Shown piece after piece: positions 1 through 7,814 of a DNA stretch of 64,000 bases. The DNA is from Anaerolineae bacterium (lineage in GTDB: Bacteria; Chloroflexota; Anaerolineae; Aggregatilineales; J027). Under the pieces are notes generated by a model. The model was not told the DNA's origin. It ran no database searches and saw only the letters and a program-made list of their open reading frames with translations. The position numbers and the translations under genes are program-made. Each line of letters begins with the position of its first letter. Positions within the stretch are counted from its first letter, which is position 1. The stretch lies in NCBI GenBank assembly GCA_008933735.1, contig WBUL01000001.1, forward strand, positions 216,057 through 280,056, given 5' to 3'.

Positions 1-490
1 GTTCCAGCAGCGCTACCAGATTATCATCTGCTTCATAGGCTTCGGCAGCTTCCGTCATTTCCCGGATCACGGTCAGAATAGTGCCTTCGACAGGGGACTG
101 CACCCCCTGATAAGCCTTATCTGTAGCAAACCGAAGCGCCAGTTTCGCGGCCTTCCCATCAAAGGTTTCCATATCCTTTACTGCTTGGGAAAAACCTGTC
201 CAGATCTGCGACATAATAGTGCCAGAATTACCGCGAGAACCCATGATCGCGCCATGCGCGATTTGACGGATGATTTCGCCAGCGTGATTGCTGGTCGCAT
301 CCGCAATCTCCCGGTAAGCATTTTGCATCGTGAGCAGCATGTTTGTGCCTGTGTCGCCGTCTGGCACAGGAAAAACGTTCAGGTCATTGACCGTTTTGTA
401 ATTGTGCTCTAACCAGATTTTGCCTGCTTCCGCAAGGCGCTTGAAGGTTTGCCCATCACAGACGGTACAGTGTCGAATCGAATCCGCCAT
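1..490 (-). CDS. fakA: DAK2/DhaL-domain fatty acid kinase FakA-like (YloV), N-terminal part
   Basis: Only the first 163 residues lie in the window; the gene runs off the left edge. The minus-strand reading frame starts with ATG at 490 and stays open to base 1. It contains the nucleotide/Mg-binding motif DGDTGTNM (residues 44-51) and a second motif GSRGNSG (about residues 84-90), both typical of the DhaL-like ATP-binding domain of DAK2 proteins. In Firmicutes, FakA phosphorylates protein-bound fatty acids brought by FakB (DegV family). It sits 32 bases downstream of asp23, with rpmB divergent, which is the classic rpmB/yloU/yloV order and supports the call. The N-terminus has an odd CxxC pair (C8, C11). 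The FakB partner is not visible here. Confidence 0.9.
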   Translation of the reverse strand, partial: MADSIRHCTVCDGQTFKRLAEAGKIWLEHNYKTVNDLNVFPVPDGDTGTNMLLTMQNAYREIADATSNHAGEIIRQIAHGAIMGSRGNSGTIMSQIWTGFSQAVKDMETFDGKAAKLALRFATDKAYQGVQSPVEGTILTVIREMTEAAEAYEADDNLVALLE

Positions 491-522
491 AACAATAATC
501 TTCTACAAAATACCACTATCAC

Positions 523-891
523 TCAGATCGGTTGGTCAGGGGAACTCATGCGTAGATCTTGAACATGAATATTCACCTGGAACACCTTTAAACCTGTGCT
601 GCTTTCCACATAGTAGCGAATCGAATTGATCAGACTATTCGCAACACTCGCAATATTAGTTCCATATTCAATCACAATATAGACATCTATCGTAAGGGAC
701 TGATCATTTTCGTCAATAGTCACCTTCACGCCCCGATTCGGGTCGCGGGTGATGGTTGCGGCGATACCCCTGGCACGCGTCGAGGTGGTCATGCCAACCA
801 CTCCATAAGTATGAGTCGCAGCATAGCTGACCAACGCCGCAATCGTCTGTTTGGAAATTTCAATCACCCCTAAAACCGTGTGTTGAACCAT
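523..891 (-). CDS. Asp23/Gls24 family protein (YloU-like)
   Basis: This 122-residue protein has no signal peptide or membrane segment and matches the Asp23/Gls24 (DUF322) family in length and pattern: an N-terminal start through VLGVIEISKQTIAALVSYAA, then a GVVGM turn, and a later segment of alternating hydrophobic residues (SLTIDVYIVIEYG). Members are implicated in envelope stress and lipid homeostasis and are commonly encoded just upstream of the fatty acid kinase FakA, as here. The gene is transcribed away from rpmB and is probably co-transcribed with the downstream fakA (32-base gap). The family is clear; the exact biochemical role is not known for this group. Confidence 0.85.
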   Translation of the reverse strand: MVQHTVLGVIEISKQTIAALVSYAATHTYGVVGMTTSTRARGIAATITRDPNRGVKVTIDENDQSLTIDVYIVIEYGTNIASVANSLINSIRYYVESSTGLKVFQVNIHVQDLRMSSPDQPI

Positions 892-910
892 GTACTCAAC
901 GACTCTCGTA

Positions 911-940
911 TTGATTTCTAGCGTCCCTCTATGGTAGCAT
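911..940 (+). promoter_or_regulatory. Possible promoter of rpmB
   Basis: TTGATT (911-916) and TAGCAT (935-940) are separated by 18 bases and lie about 30 bases ahead of the rpmB start. Both boxes are imperfect, so this is a tentative reading. The gap between the divergent asp23 and rpmB genes must hold promoters for both. Confidence 0.3.
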
Positions 941-969
941 GACTGCGCCTTGAGAGAGAGATTTTAACA

Positions 970-1152
970 ATGGCTAAGTGTGAATACTGTGGTAAGCATA
1001 CCCAATTCGGGCGTAACAAGAGCTTTTCGCAAAAGCGAACGCCGCGTACTTTTCGTCCAAACCTCCAGAAGACGAAAGTGATCGAAAATGGCAAGCTCGT
1101 CAAACGCACCCTCTGCACTCAGTGCATTCGCACGGCGTCCAAAATGGACTAA
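970..1152 (+). CDS. rpmB: 50S ribosomal protein L28, zinc-binding (C+) form
   Basis: The product is 60 residues, the normal short length for L28. It begins MAKCEYCGKH and has the KRTPRTFRPNLQ segment that places L28 on 23S rRNA. Two cysteine pairs, C4/C7 and C49/C52, form the zinc-ribbon of the so-called C+ paralogue, which is the type replaced by cysteine-free copies under zinc starvation in some bacteria. A purine-rich stretch (GAGAGAGAG) lies 8-16 bases ahead of ATG. The gene is monocistronic: it is followed by a strong terminator and a convergent rpe gene. Confidence 0.97.
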   Translation: MAKCEYCGKHTQFGRNKSFSQKRTPRTFRPNLQKTKVIENGKLVKRTLCTQCIRTASKMD

Positions 1153-1170
1153 AACCGTGCTGATCCCGTA

Positions 1171-1203
1171 AAAAGCGCCGGAACATCACTATCCGGCGCT
1201 TTT
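1171..1203. terminator. Bidirectional intrinsic terminator between rpmB and rpe
   Basis: A perfect 12-bp inverted repeat (1171-1182 with 1192-1203; arm AAAAGCGCCGGA) has a 9-base loop. The GC-rich stem is flanked by A-tract and T-tract on opposite sides, so it can stop transcription from both rpmB (+) and rpe (-). It overlaps the last codons of rpe. Confidence 0.9.
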
Positions 1204-1851
1204 ATTTTCCAACACGCCGCGCATCGCTCTGATGCCAGCACCAATCCCGCCGTTCGCTCCGAAAACGGATGATCCTGCCACCATCACATTCGCGCCGTTT
1301 TCCACGACAATGCCGATTGTGTCCGCGTCAATACCACCATCGACCAGAATATCAATGCTGCCCGCCATCCGGCGGATTTGCCGCAGCTTGGGCATGACTT
1401 CTGGCAGGAAATCCTGCCCCCCTGCCCCCGGATTGACTGTCATCACGATGATTTCATCCAACAAAGGCAGAACTTCCTGGATCATCACCGCCGGGGTATG
1501 TGGGTTGACCGCAGCCCCCGCTTTTAAGCCGTGTTGTTTGATCTGCTGTAAAATGCGATGTAGATGGGAACAGGCTTCTACGTGCACACTGATAGCGTTT
1601 GCACCGGCGTTTGCCATAACTTCAATATGGTGTTCGGGTTCAACGATCATCAGATGCACATCGAGGGGCAGTTGGGTTACACGCCGTGCTGCTTCCACGA
1701 TCAAGTGACCAAATGAGATGTTGGGAACGAATCGCCCATCCATAACATCAATGTGAATCAGGTCTGCGCCGTTGGCCTCGGCCTCACGGATTTGTTCGCC
1801 CAGACGGGTAAAATCAGCAGCCAGAATCGAGGGGGCGATTTTAATCTTCAC
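1189..1851 (-). CDS. rpe: Ribulose-phosphate 3-epimerase
   Basis: The 220-residue TIM-barrel enzyme interconverts ribulose 5-phosphate and xylulose 5-phosphate in the pentose phosphate pathway. Diagnostic motifs are all present: APSILAADF at the N-terminus, HIDVMDGRFVPNISFG with the metal-binding His and catalytic Asp, HLMIVEPE, VNPGAGGQ and VDGGID with the second catalytic Asp. The start codon appears to be GTG at 1849-1851, since the APSILAADF motif begins only five residues in and no ATG lies nearby upstream. It is divergent from the ABC transporter genes and convergent with rpmB, sharing its terminator. Confidence 0.96.
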   Translation of the reverse strand: MKIKIAPSILAADFTRLGEQIREAEANGADLIHIDVMDGRFVPNISFGHLIVEAARRVTQLPLDVHLMIVEPEHHIEVMANAGANAISVHVEACSHLHRILQQIKQHGLKAGAAVNPHTPAVMIQEVLPLLDEIIVMTVNPGAGGQDFLPEVMPKLRQIRRMAGSIDILVDGGIDADTIGIVVENGANVMVAGSSVFGANGGIGAGIRAMRGVLENKSAG

Positions 1852-1868
1852 AAAAAATTCCCTATCAA

Positions 1869-1896
1869 ATGTAAGGAGCTATGTTACATTTTACAT
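1869..1896. promoter_or_regulatory. Inverted and direct TTACAT repeats between rpe and the ABC transporter
   Basis: ATGTAA at 1869-1874 faces TTACAT at 1884-1889 (9-base spacer), and TTACAT recurs at 1891-1896. The three copies fill the short divergent intergenic region and could be an operator for a dimeric regulator of either gene. No regulator gene is adjacent, so this is pattern only. Confidence 0.35.
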
Positions 1897-1921
1897 GAGT
1901 AAAAATCAATAAGTCGCCGCT

Positions 1922-2686
1922 ATGATCAAAGTCGAACACCTGGCAAAGACCTTCAAGCAGTTCGAAGCCGTCAAAGACATTTCCTTCACCGCCCATGATG
2001 GTGAGGTGTTTGGGCTGTTAGGGCCAAACGGGGCAGGCAAAACCACGACCCTGCGGATGCTTTCGACAGTTGTTACCCCTACTGCTGGAACCGCTCAGGT
2101 AAATGGCTTCGATATTCGTCATCAAAAAGACCAGGTGCGGTCAAGTCTGGGGATTCTGGTCGAAAGCGCCGGGTTATATTCGCACTCAACCACCCGTGAA
2201 CATCTGCGCTTCATCGGCAACCTGCATGGTCTGAATGGAAACGGGCTGGAAAAACGCATCAACGACCTGATTGAAGCACTGGCGATGACCGATTTCGCAG
2301 ATAGGCGTGCTGAAGGATTTTCTCGCGGTATGGTACGGAAGGTCGTCATGGGAATGGCGCTGGTTCACAACCCGCCCAACGTCATTCTGGACGAACCAAC
2401 CCAGGGACTGGATGTGGTGAGCACCCGTGCAGTGCGGGAAATTATTCATCGCTTTAAAACAGAGGGACGCTGCGTCATCCTCAGTACCCATCATATGGAT
2501 GAGGTAGAACGCCTATGTGACCGCGTGGCGATTATTCACCGGGGACAAATCTTGGAAAGCGGCACCCCGCGGGAACTGATTCAGAAATACAACACGGAGA
2601 GCCTTGAATCCGCTTTTGTAGAAATCATCGGCGCCGAAGCCCTGCTCGCTGAAGCCGAACGTGAAGCCCAACATCATAAGAGCTAA
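1922..2686 (+). CDS. ABC transporter ATP-binding protein (NatA/DrrA-like)
   Basis: The 254-residue ATPase couples ATP hydrolysis to export through the permease encoded next. It has Walker A GPNGAGKT (residues 34-41), a signature FSRGM in place of the usual LSGGQ, Walker B VILDEPTQGLD and the switch histidine in STHHMDE. The FSRGM-type signature is common in NatA-like sodium and drug exporters. The permease reading frame starts at the stop codon, so the two are translationally coupled. The substrate cannot be told from sequence; Na+ extrusion (NatAB-like) and antibiotic export are both possible. Confidence 0.92.
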   Translation: MIKVEHLAKTFKQFEAVKDISFTAHDGEVFGLLGPNGAGKTTTLRMLSTVVTPTAGTAQVNGFDIRHQKDQVRSSLGILVESAGLYSHSTTREHLRFIGNLHGLNGNGLEKRINDLIEALAMTDFADRRAEGFSRGMVRKVVMGMALVHNPPNVILDEPTQGLDVVSTRAVREIIHRFKTEGRCVILSTHHMDEVERLCDRVAIIHRGQILESGTPRELIQKYNTESLESAFVEIIGAEALLAEAEREAQHHKS

Positions 2687-2687
2687 C

Positions 2688-3935
2688 ATGATGCGACCCT
2701 GGGATGTTTACCGCATTGTTTTTCGTAAAGAATTCCGAGAACTGCTGCGCGACCGGCGTTCCTTGTTCTGGCTGTTTGCGCCGCCGATCATCCTTCCAGG
2801 AATCGCCCTATGCGCGGGAATTTTTATCGGTACCCAGGCGATTCGCATTGCCAGCGAAGGTTTCCCTATTCTGGTCGAAAATGCCGAAGAAGCCCCGGAA
2901 CTGGTCGAACGTTTTGCCACCGAAGACAGTCTGGTGCTGGTTGACGCCAACACGCCGGAAGATGCCGTACTGGTCGTCACGATTCCTGAAGATTTTCAGG
3001 AGCGGTTGGCGAATAACGAGACCACCAATATCAATCTGACCAGCCGTAATAACTCCCTGATCACCTTTTTCGGGCGCACAGTGGTACGCGGTGTTATTGA
3101 CGAGTACAACGAGGCGCTGCTGAACCAGCGTCTCGAATCGCAGAACCTGACCCGCGAGTGGCTGACACCCATTCAAATTGGGGAACGCACCGAAAAATCA
3201 GATGAGGCGGTCGCCAGTAATGGAGAGGGCGGTGGGCGAAACATCGTCGCAACCATTTTTTTACCTCTTGCGGTTACTTCGTGGTTGCTGGGTGGGGGCA
3301 TGGGATTGGTGCTGGACTCGACAGTTGGTGAAAAAGAGCGCCAGACAATCGAAAACCTGCTGGTCACCCCCGCCAGCCGGATCGGGATTGTTATGGGCAA
3401 AATGACGGTGATTTTTATCGCATCGATGGCGGTCATGAGCCTGTGGCTGATTGAGGGGGTCTTGCTCAATGCACTGGGCAGCGTAGGGCCAGAAATTAAC
3501 GGCACACAACACATCAGCACTGCCGAAACGCTGGAACTCCTGCTGGAAAGCGGCAGCGACGTGATCGGTCTCATCGCGGCGTTGATCGTAATGGTGGTGC
3601 CTTTTACGGTCATGCTGAATGCACTGGTTATGGCGTGGTGTGCGTATGCCGCAAATTACCGCGAGGCTAACCTGTTCATGGCACTGGTACAGTTAGGGCT
3701 GCCCGCCAGTGTCCTGCTGACCATTTTCAGCCTTCCACCTGATCTCGCCAACCCGGTCTATGGTATTCCCTTTTTGGGAACGATTGTCGGAATCCGGGAC
3801 TTATTCAGCGAGAATCTTTCGACAGCAGGACTGCTGATTTGTTTTGTCACCGGGATTCTTTACGCAATGGCAGCGATTGCCTTTGCCGCGTGGATGTTCG
3901 GGCGGGAATGGTCTCTCACGCGCGGGTTGCAGTAA
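2688..3935 (+). CDS. ABC-2 type transporter permease (NatB-like)
   Basis: The 415-residue membrane protein has the NatB/ABC-2 layout: a short cytoplasmic N-terminus (KEFRELLRDRRSLFW), one membrane helix, a large extracytoplasmic domain of about 150 residues, then a block of five or six helices. The VGEKERQTIENLLVTPASR segment in the cytoplasmic loop is characteristic of the family. ATG at 2688 (followed at once by another ATG) lies one base after the ATPase stop; a GTG at 2661 inside the ATPase gene is in frame but less likely. It forms the export channel for the preceding ATPase. Confidence 0.9.
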   Translation: MMRPWDVYRIVFRKEFRELLRDRRSLFWLFAPPIILPGIALCAGIFIGTQAIRIASEGFPILVENAEEAPELVERFATEDSLVLVDANTPEDAVLVVTIPEDFQERLANNETTNINLTSRNNSLITFFGRTVVRGVIDEYNEALLNQRLESQNLTREWLTPIQIGERTEKSDEAVASNGEGGGRNIVATIFLPLAVTSWLLGGGMGLVLDSTVGEKERQTIENLLVTPASRIGIVMGKMTVIFIASMAVMSLWLIEGVLLNALGSVGPEINGTQHISTAETLELLLESGSDVIGLIAALIVMVVPFTVMLNALVMAWCAYAANYREANLFMALVQLGLPASVLLTIFSLPPDLANPVYGIPFLGTIVGIRDLFSENLSTAGLLICFVTGILYAMAAIAFAAWMFGREWSLTRGLQ

Positions 3936-3991
3936 TTTGGCAAGGCTGACAACCAGTTGTAGACTACAGTAGATTTTCGATTGAGGGGATT

Positions 3992-5785
3992 ATGCAGCAA
4001 GCAGACAATGTGTCTCCGTCGGAATGGCGATGGGTTGCTATCGTGAGTGGGATTCTGGTCACACTGACTCTGCTGCCCTATGCCTGGGCGCTGATCGCCT
4101 CGGTGGATACCCCTTATACTTTTCTGGGTATCCTGCCGAATCCGAAAGATGGGGCAACCTATCTGTCGAAAATCCAGCAGGGCGCAGACGGCCACTGGCT
4201 GTTTGAGCTTCGTCATACCCCGGAAAAACACGACCCGGCAGGATTCCACATGTTTTATCTGATGCTGGGTCATGTTGCTAGCCCATTGGGGTTGTCAAAT
4301 GTGGTGATTTTTCATCTGGCACGGGTCGCCACCAGCTTGTTTATGTTTGCTGCCCTCTACAACCTCGGAGCGGCAATCTGGACACGAATTCGCCCGCGCC
4401 GTCTGTTTTTTATACTGATTTCCATCGGATCCGGATTGGGGTGGTTAGCCCTCGTGTTTAACCCGAATGAATTGGCCCCGGATTTGATTGTGCCAGAAGC
4501 GTTTCCCCTACTGGCAGCGTATACAAATCCGCATTTCCCCCTGGCAATTGGCTGTCAGGCACTGGTCACGACCATTTTTATACGCGTATTCCGCCCAGGC
4601 TTTAAAGAAGCCCCCACCTCGGACAATGGCGGACTATCGATGATTATCCTATCCGTAATTCTGGCAATTATCTCTCCCCCCGCGATGGTGGCCCTGGGAG
4701 GAACGTTGTTCGTATACACGATTGCACGGGGTTATATACTCACCAAATCTGCCCGACAAAATCCTAAAGTTCAGCAAAAACTGAATGATACCCAGCAGTC
4801 GCTTTCCATTTCCAGCTTTCAGGTTCCTCTGCACGAAGCCCGTTGGGCCGCTATGTTTATCCTGCCTGCCGCCCCCTTCGCCCTATATTATTTTATGGTG
4901 TTCCATTTCAATAACGTTTTCGGGCAATTCAACGAACAGAACATTACCCCCTCGCCAAATCTGATCCTGTTCATTCTGGGTTATGGGCTGCTGCTCATTC
5001 TGGCGATTCCAGGACTTTGGCGGGCCTTTCGGCGCTTTGAACCCGATGGTGACCAGTTCATGCTCATCTGGTTTGTGGTGAATGTCCTGGCGATTTACGC
5101 GCCGTTTGCCTTGCAGCGTCGGCTGTTCATTGGCTTGATTATCCCGATCATCTATTTTGCGATACGCTCAATCGAGGATTACTGGGTGGAGCGCGTTCCA
5201 GAACGTCTGCGAGCACCTGGGTTGATTGCCCTGTTTGTGTTCATTCTACCTACCCATGTGTTTACATTTGGAGCGCCACTGGTCTTCGCTGTATTCGACC
5301 AGGAGGCGGGGGCAGACAATCTGATTCTGGTACATGAAAATTACCTCGAAGCCTTTGAGCAACTGCGCGACGCGGCCCGTCCTGATGATGTTGTATTGGC
5401 CTCACCCAACATTGGTCTCTGGATTCCGGCAGAAACCGAACAGCGTCCCGTGTATGGACACGATTTTGAAACGGTTCCTGCTGAAGAACGCAGCGACCAG
5501 GTATTTGATTTTTATCGGGGAAAGGACTGTGAGACTCTTCTCGGTAATAATCTGCCCTTCCGCGTAAAATACGTGCTGTGGGGGCCAAAAGAAGATGACC
5601 TCGGTCTTGTAACACGCAAAGAAGCCAGAGAAGAGGGCATCCTGAACCTGGAAGATTTTGAAAAACAGAAAGGGGACAAAATCCGCCTGCCGGATGCCGA
5701 TCGGTGCCGCGCCGTAGTAGAGGAAATTGCTGTCGAACAATGGACATTTGGGGATGTCACGCTTTATCGTCTCCCCGACCAGTAA
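3992..5785 (+). CDS. GT-C-like multi-pass membrane protein, copy A1
   Basis: This 597-residue protein has roughly ten or more membrane helices and a soluble C-terminal part. The first extracytoplasmic loop holds an acidic motif (PKDGATYLSKIQQGADG) placed where GT-C glycosyltransferases keep their catalytic acid, so transfer of sugar from a polyprenyl-phosphate donor outside the membrane is a reasonable inference. A second copy of the same family lies at 7769-9340: both share DGxxYLxK, PEKxD in the first loop, GxGLGWL, and a C-terminal RPxxGHxxET...YVxxGP block. A GAGGGG-like ribosome site lies just ahead of ATG. It opens the surface-glycan gene run. Exact substrate unknown. Confidence 0.7.
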   Translation: MQQADNVSPSEWRWVAIVSGILVTLTLLPYAWALIASVDTPYTFLGILPNPKDGATYLSKIQQGADGHWLFELRHTPEKHDPAGFHMFYLMLGHVASPLGLSNVVIFHLARVATSLFMFAALYNLGAAIWTRIRPRRLFFILISIGSGLGWLALVFNPNELAPDLIVPEAFPLLAAYTNPHFPLAIGCQALVTTIFIRVFRPGFKEAPTSDNGGLSMIILSVILAIISPPAMVALGGTLFVYTIARGYILTKSARQNPKVQQKLNDTQQSLSISSFQVPLHEARWAAMFILPAAPFALYYFMVFHFNNVFGQFNEQNITPSPNLILFILGYGLLLILAIPGLWRAFRRFEPDGDQFMLIWFVVNVLAIYAPFALQRRLFIGLIIPIIYFAIRSIEDYWVERVPERLRAPGLIALFVFILPTHVFTFGAPLVFAVFDQEAGADNLILVHENYLEAFEQLRDAARPDDVVLASPNIGLWIPAETEQRPVYGHDFETVPAEERSDQVFDFYRGKDCETLLGNNLPFRVKYVLWGPKEDDLGLVTRKEAREEGILNLEDFEKQKGDKIRLPDADRCRAVVEEIAVEQWTFGDVTLYRLPDQ

Positions 5786-7814
5786 AATTGGCTTCGGCTT
5801 CGCCTGTCTTTTGTTGATTTTTCTCCTTCTGGTTGGCTTTCGCTATGACAGCCTGCCATATAACCCAGGTGCAGAATTTTCTGACTCAACCATCAGTCGG
5901 TGGCCTGATGCACTGCATTTCCAGCGCAGTTTGCGTGACCACCATACCCTGCCCCTCTGGAATTCGCATCTTATGGCAGGCCAACCCTTTGCAGCGAATC
6001 CGGGAACAAAGGTGTGGTACCCCCTGACCTGGTTTCTGCTCCTGTGGGATGCTGCCTTTCAGATTAACCTCATGACAGCGGTTCATCTCTGGCTTGGTGG
6101 GATGGGCATGTGGGCATGGGCAAGGTGTACGGGTTTAGAAATCTGGCCTGCGGCACTGGCAGCAGTGAGCTACCTGTTAGCTCCAAAGCTGCTGGCTCAT
6201 GCAGGCGCAGGACATCTGGATTTGCTCATTGCCGTCGGGTGGTTGCCCTGGCTGTTATATTTCCTTCATCGACTGGCAGGGAGATCAGGCTCTCCGTTCG
6301 ATATTGCTGCGCTGGCTTTTGTCGGCGCGATGATCTTCATCGGGGCCCTACAGCTTTCCCTGTTCACATTCGGGCTTGGCTTGGCTTATGCGGTGTATTT
6401 GCTTGCAAAAACACCTGAAAAACCACGTTTTCTCAAAAATCTCCTTATGGCAGTCGCCTTGGGCGTCGGTTTCGCAGCAGTCCAGTGGATTCCGCTGGTT
6501 GAACTGAACCAATCGATTTCACGCGGAGACATCCGAGAAGAGGATGCCGCCCTTTTTAGCCTTAAAGCGGGTCAATTCCTGGGACTGCTGCTCGGCGACC
6601 ACAGCGGCAGCGTCGAAACCCTGACCTATACCGGAGTCAGTGTGTTCGTCCTGGCATTGGCAGGCCTGTTTTTGCAACCCCGCCAGAATCGATTCTGGTG
6701 GGGTGTGATTCTATTATCAGCGTTATACAGTTTGGGCGATCATTTTTTCCTATGGCCGATTCTTATCAAGATTCTCCCACCCTTACGGTTGTTTCGTGTG
6801 CCGAGCCGCGCATGGTTTCTGGTGGCTCTGGCGATGCCCTATCTGGCAGGCTGGGGAATGCAATTCCTGGTGAAAAATCCTCCCCAGTCCCCCCGTGTCC
6901 GCCTGGGGATTGTCGCCGTGATCGGATTGGGACTGACATGCAGTTTCGCCAGCCTGGTCATGATGAGCGAGTTCGTCAAAGTCAGTGCCATCTTGGGGAC
7001 ATTCGCCCTACCTGCCACCGCCATCGTGATCGCGCTTCTGATTTTTGATCGGGTTTCTCCTAATGTGTTGGTGTTGCTGATGATGGTAGTTGCAGCAGCG
7101 GACTGTCTTTGGATCGGGCAGGCGGTTCTAGAAGGACGACCACGTAAGGAATGGCTATCAGAAGAACCGCCCGTTTTGCTGGAGAATCTCACCGGACGTA
7201 TTTACACGCCCAGCTATGCAATTCCACAACAGGACACTGCTTACTGGCAGATTCAGCGCTTTGACGGGGTTGATCCCTTCCAGTTGAGAAATTTCGTTGA
7301 GAACAGTGACTCTGCTACAGGAGTCCTGCGTAAGGGGTACAGCACGACGATCCCCGCCGAAGTTGTCCTTGAGCCTGCCGAAGACAATATTGCCGTTCAG
7401 AATGCACCGATGGATGCAAAACTTTTAGCACAATGGGGTGTGCAGTGGGTTATTACCAATTACCCCGTGACAATCAGCGGCCTGGAATTCGCAGCGCAGG
7501 ATCGTGGAATGTACTTTTATAAAAATACCTTTGACTGGGGCATCACTATGAAATGGGATGGCCCAAATCGGGTGATGATCTCGGTTGAGAATCCCGAAGC
7601 AAATCCGTTCACCATTACAAATGCTGCTGGCTGGCATCGGGAAAATGGCGAGAAAATAGATCAGAACTCGTTAAGCCTTCCGGCTGAAAACGCTGTGTTT
7701 GTGTACCGTCCGCGTGGGGTCTACGTCGGGCTCATCGTTAGTGCAGTTTCCTATGGATTGACTTTGCTGTGGCTGCTCGTGTCTGGATTTTTGCCCTCAT
7801 TATCGCAGCGCTGA
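5754..7814 (+). CDS. YfhO-like membrane protein, copy B1
   Basis: The product is 686 residues with about a dozen membrane helices. The first outer loop carries the YfhO-type pattern LPLWNSHLMAGQPFAANP followed by YPLTW, and a GAGHLDLLIAVGWLPW motif follows, as in YfhO/GT-C proteins that decorate lipoteichoic acid or glycolipids in Firmicutes. The C-terminal soluble domain is a reduced form of that in the second copy (9340-11664). ATG at 5754 overlaps A1 by 32 bases; an in-frame ATG at 5727 would overlap by 59. With A1 it forms the first of two A+B pairs. Confidence 0.7.
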   Translation: MSRFIVSPTSKIGFGFACLLLIFLLLVGFRYDSLPYNPGAEFSDSTISRWPDALHFQRSLRDHHTLPLWNSHLMAGQPFAANPGTKVWYPLTWFLLLWDAAFQINLMTAVHLWLGGMGMWAWARCTGLEIWPAALAAVSYLLAPKLLAHAGAGHLDLLIAVGWLPWLLYFLHRLAGRSGSPFDIAALAFVGAMIFIGALQLSLFTFGLGLAYAVYLLAKTPEKPRFLKNLLMAVALGVGFAAVQWIPLVELNQSISRGDIREEDAALFSLKAGQFLGLLLGDHSGSVETLTYTGVSVFVLALAGLFLQPRQNRFWWGVILLSALYSLGDHFFLWPILIKILPPLRLFRVPSRAWFLVALAMPYLAGWGMQFLVKNPPQSPRVRLGIVAVIGLGLTCSFASLVMMSEFVKVSAILGTFALPATAIVIALLIFDRVSPNVLVLLMMVVAAADCLWIGQAVLEGRPRKEWLSEEPPVLLENLTGRIYTPSYAIPQQDTAYWQIQRFDGVDPFQLRNFVENSDSATGVLRKGYSTTIPAEVVLEPAEDNIAVQNAPMDAKLLAQWGVQWVITNYPVTISGLEFAAQDRGMYFYKNTFDWGITMKWDGPNRVMISVENPEANPFTITNAAGWHRENGEKIDQNSLSLPAENAVFVYRPRGVYVGLIVSAVSYGLTLLWLLVSGFLPSLSQR

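Noticed and set aside
5727..5785. Possible frameshift or fusion between A1 and B1 because of a 59-base overlap
   Set aside because: The A1 protein ends normally compared with A2, and B1 has its own ATG at 5754. Overlaps of this size recur along the run.
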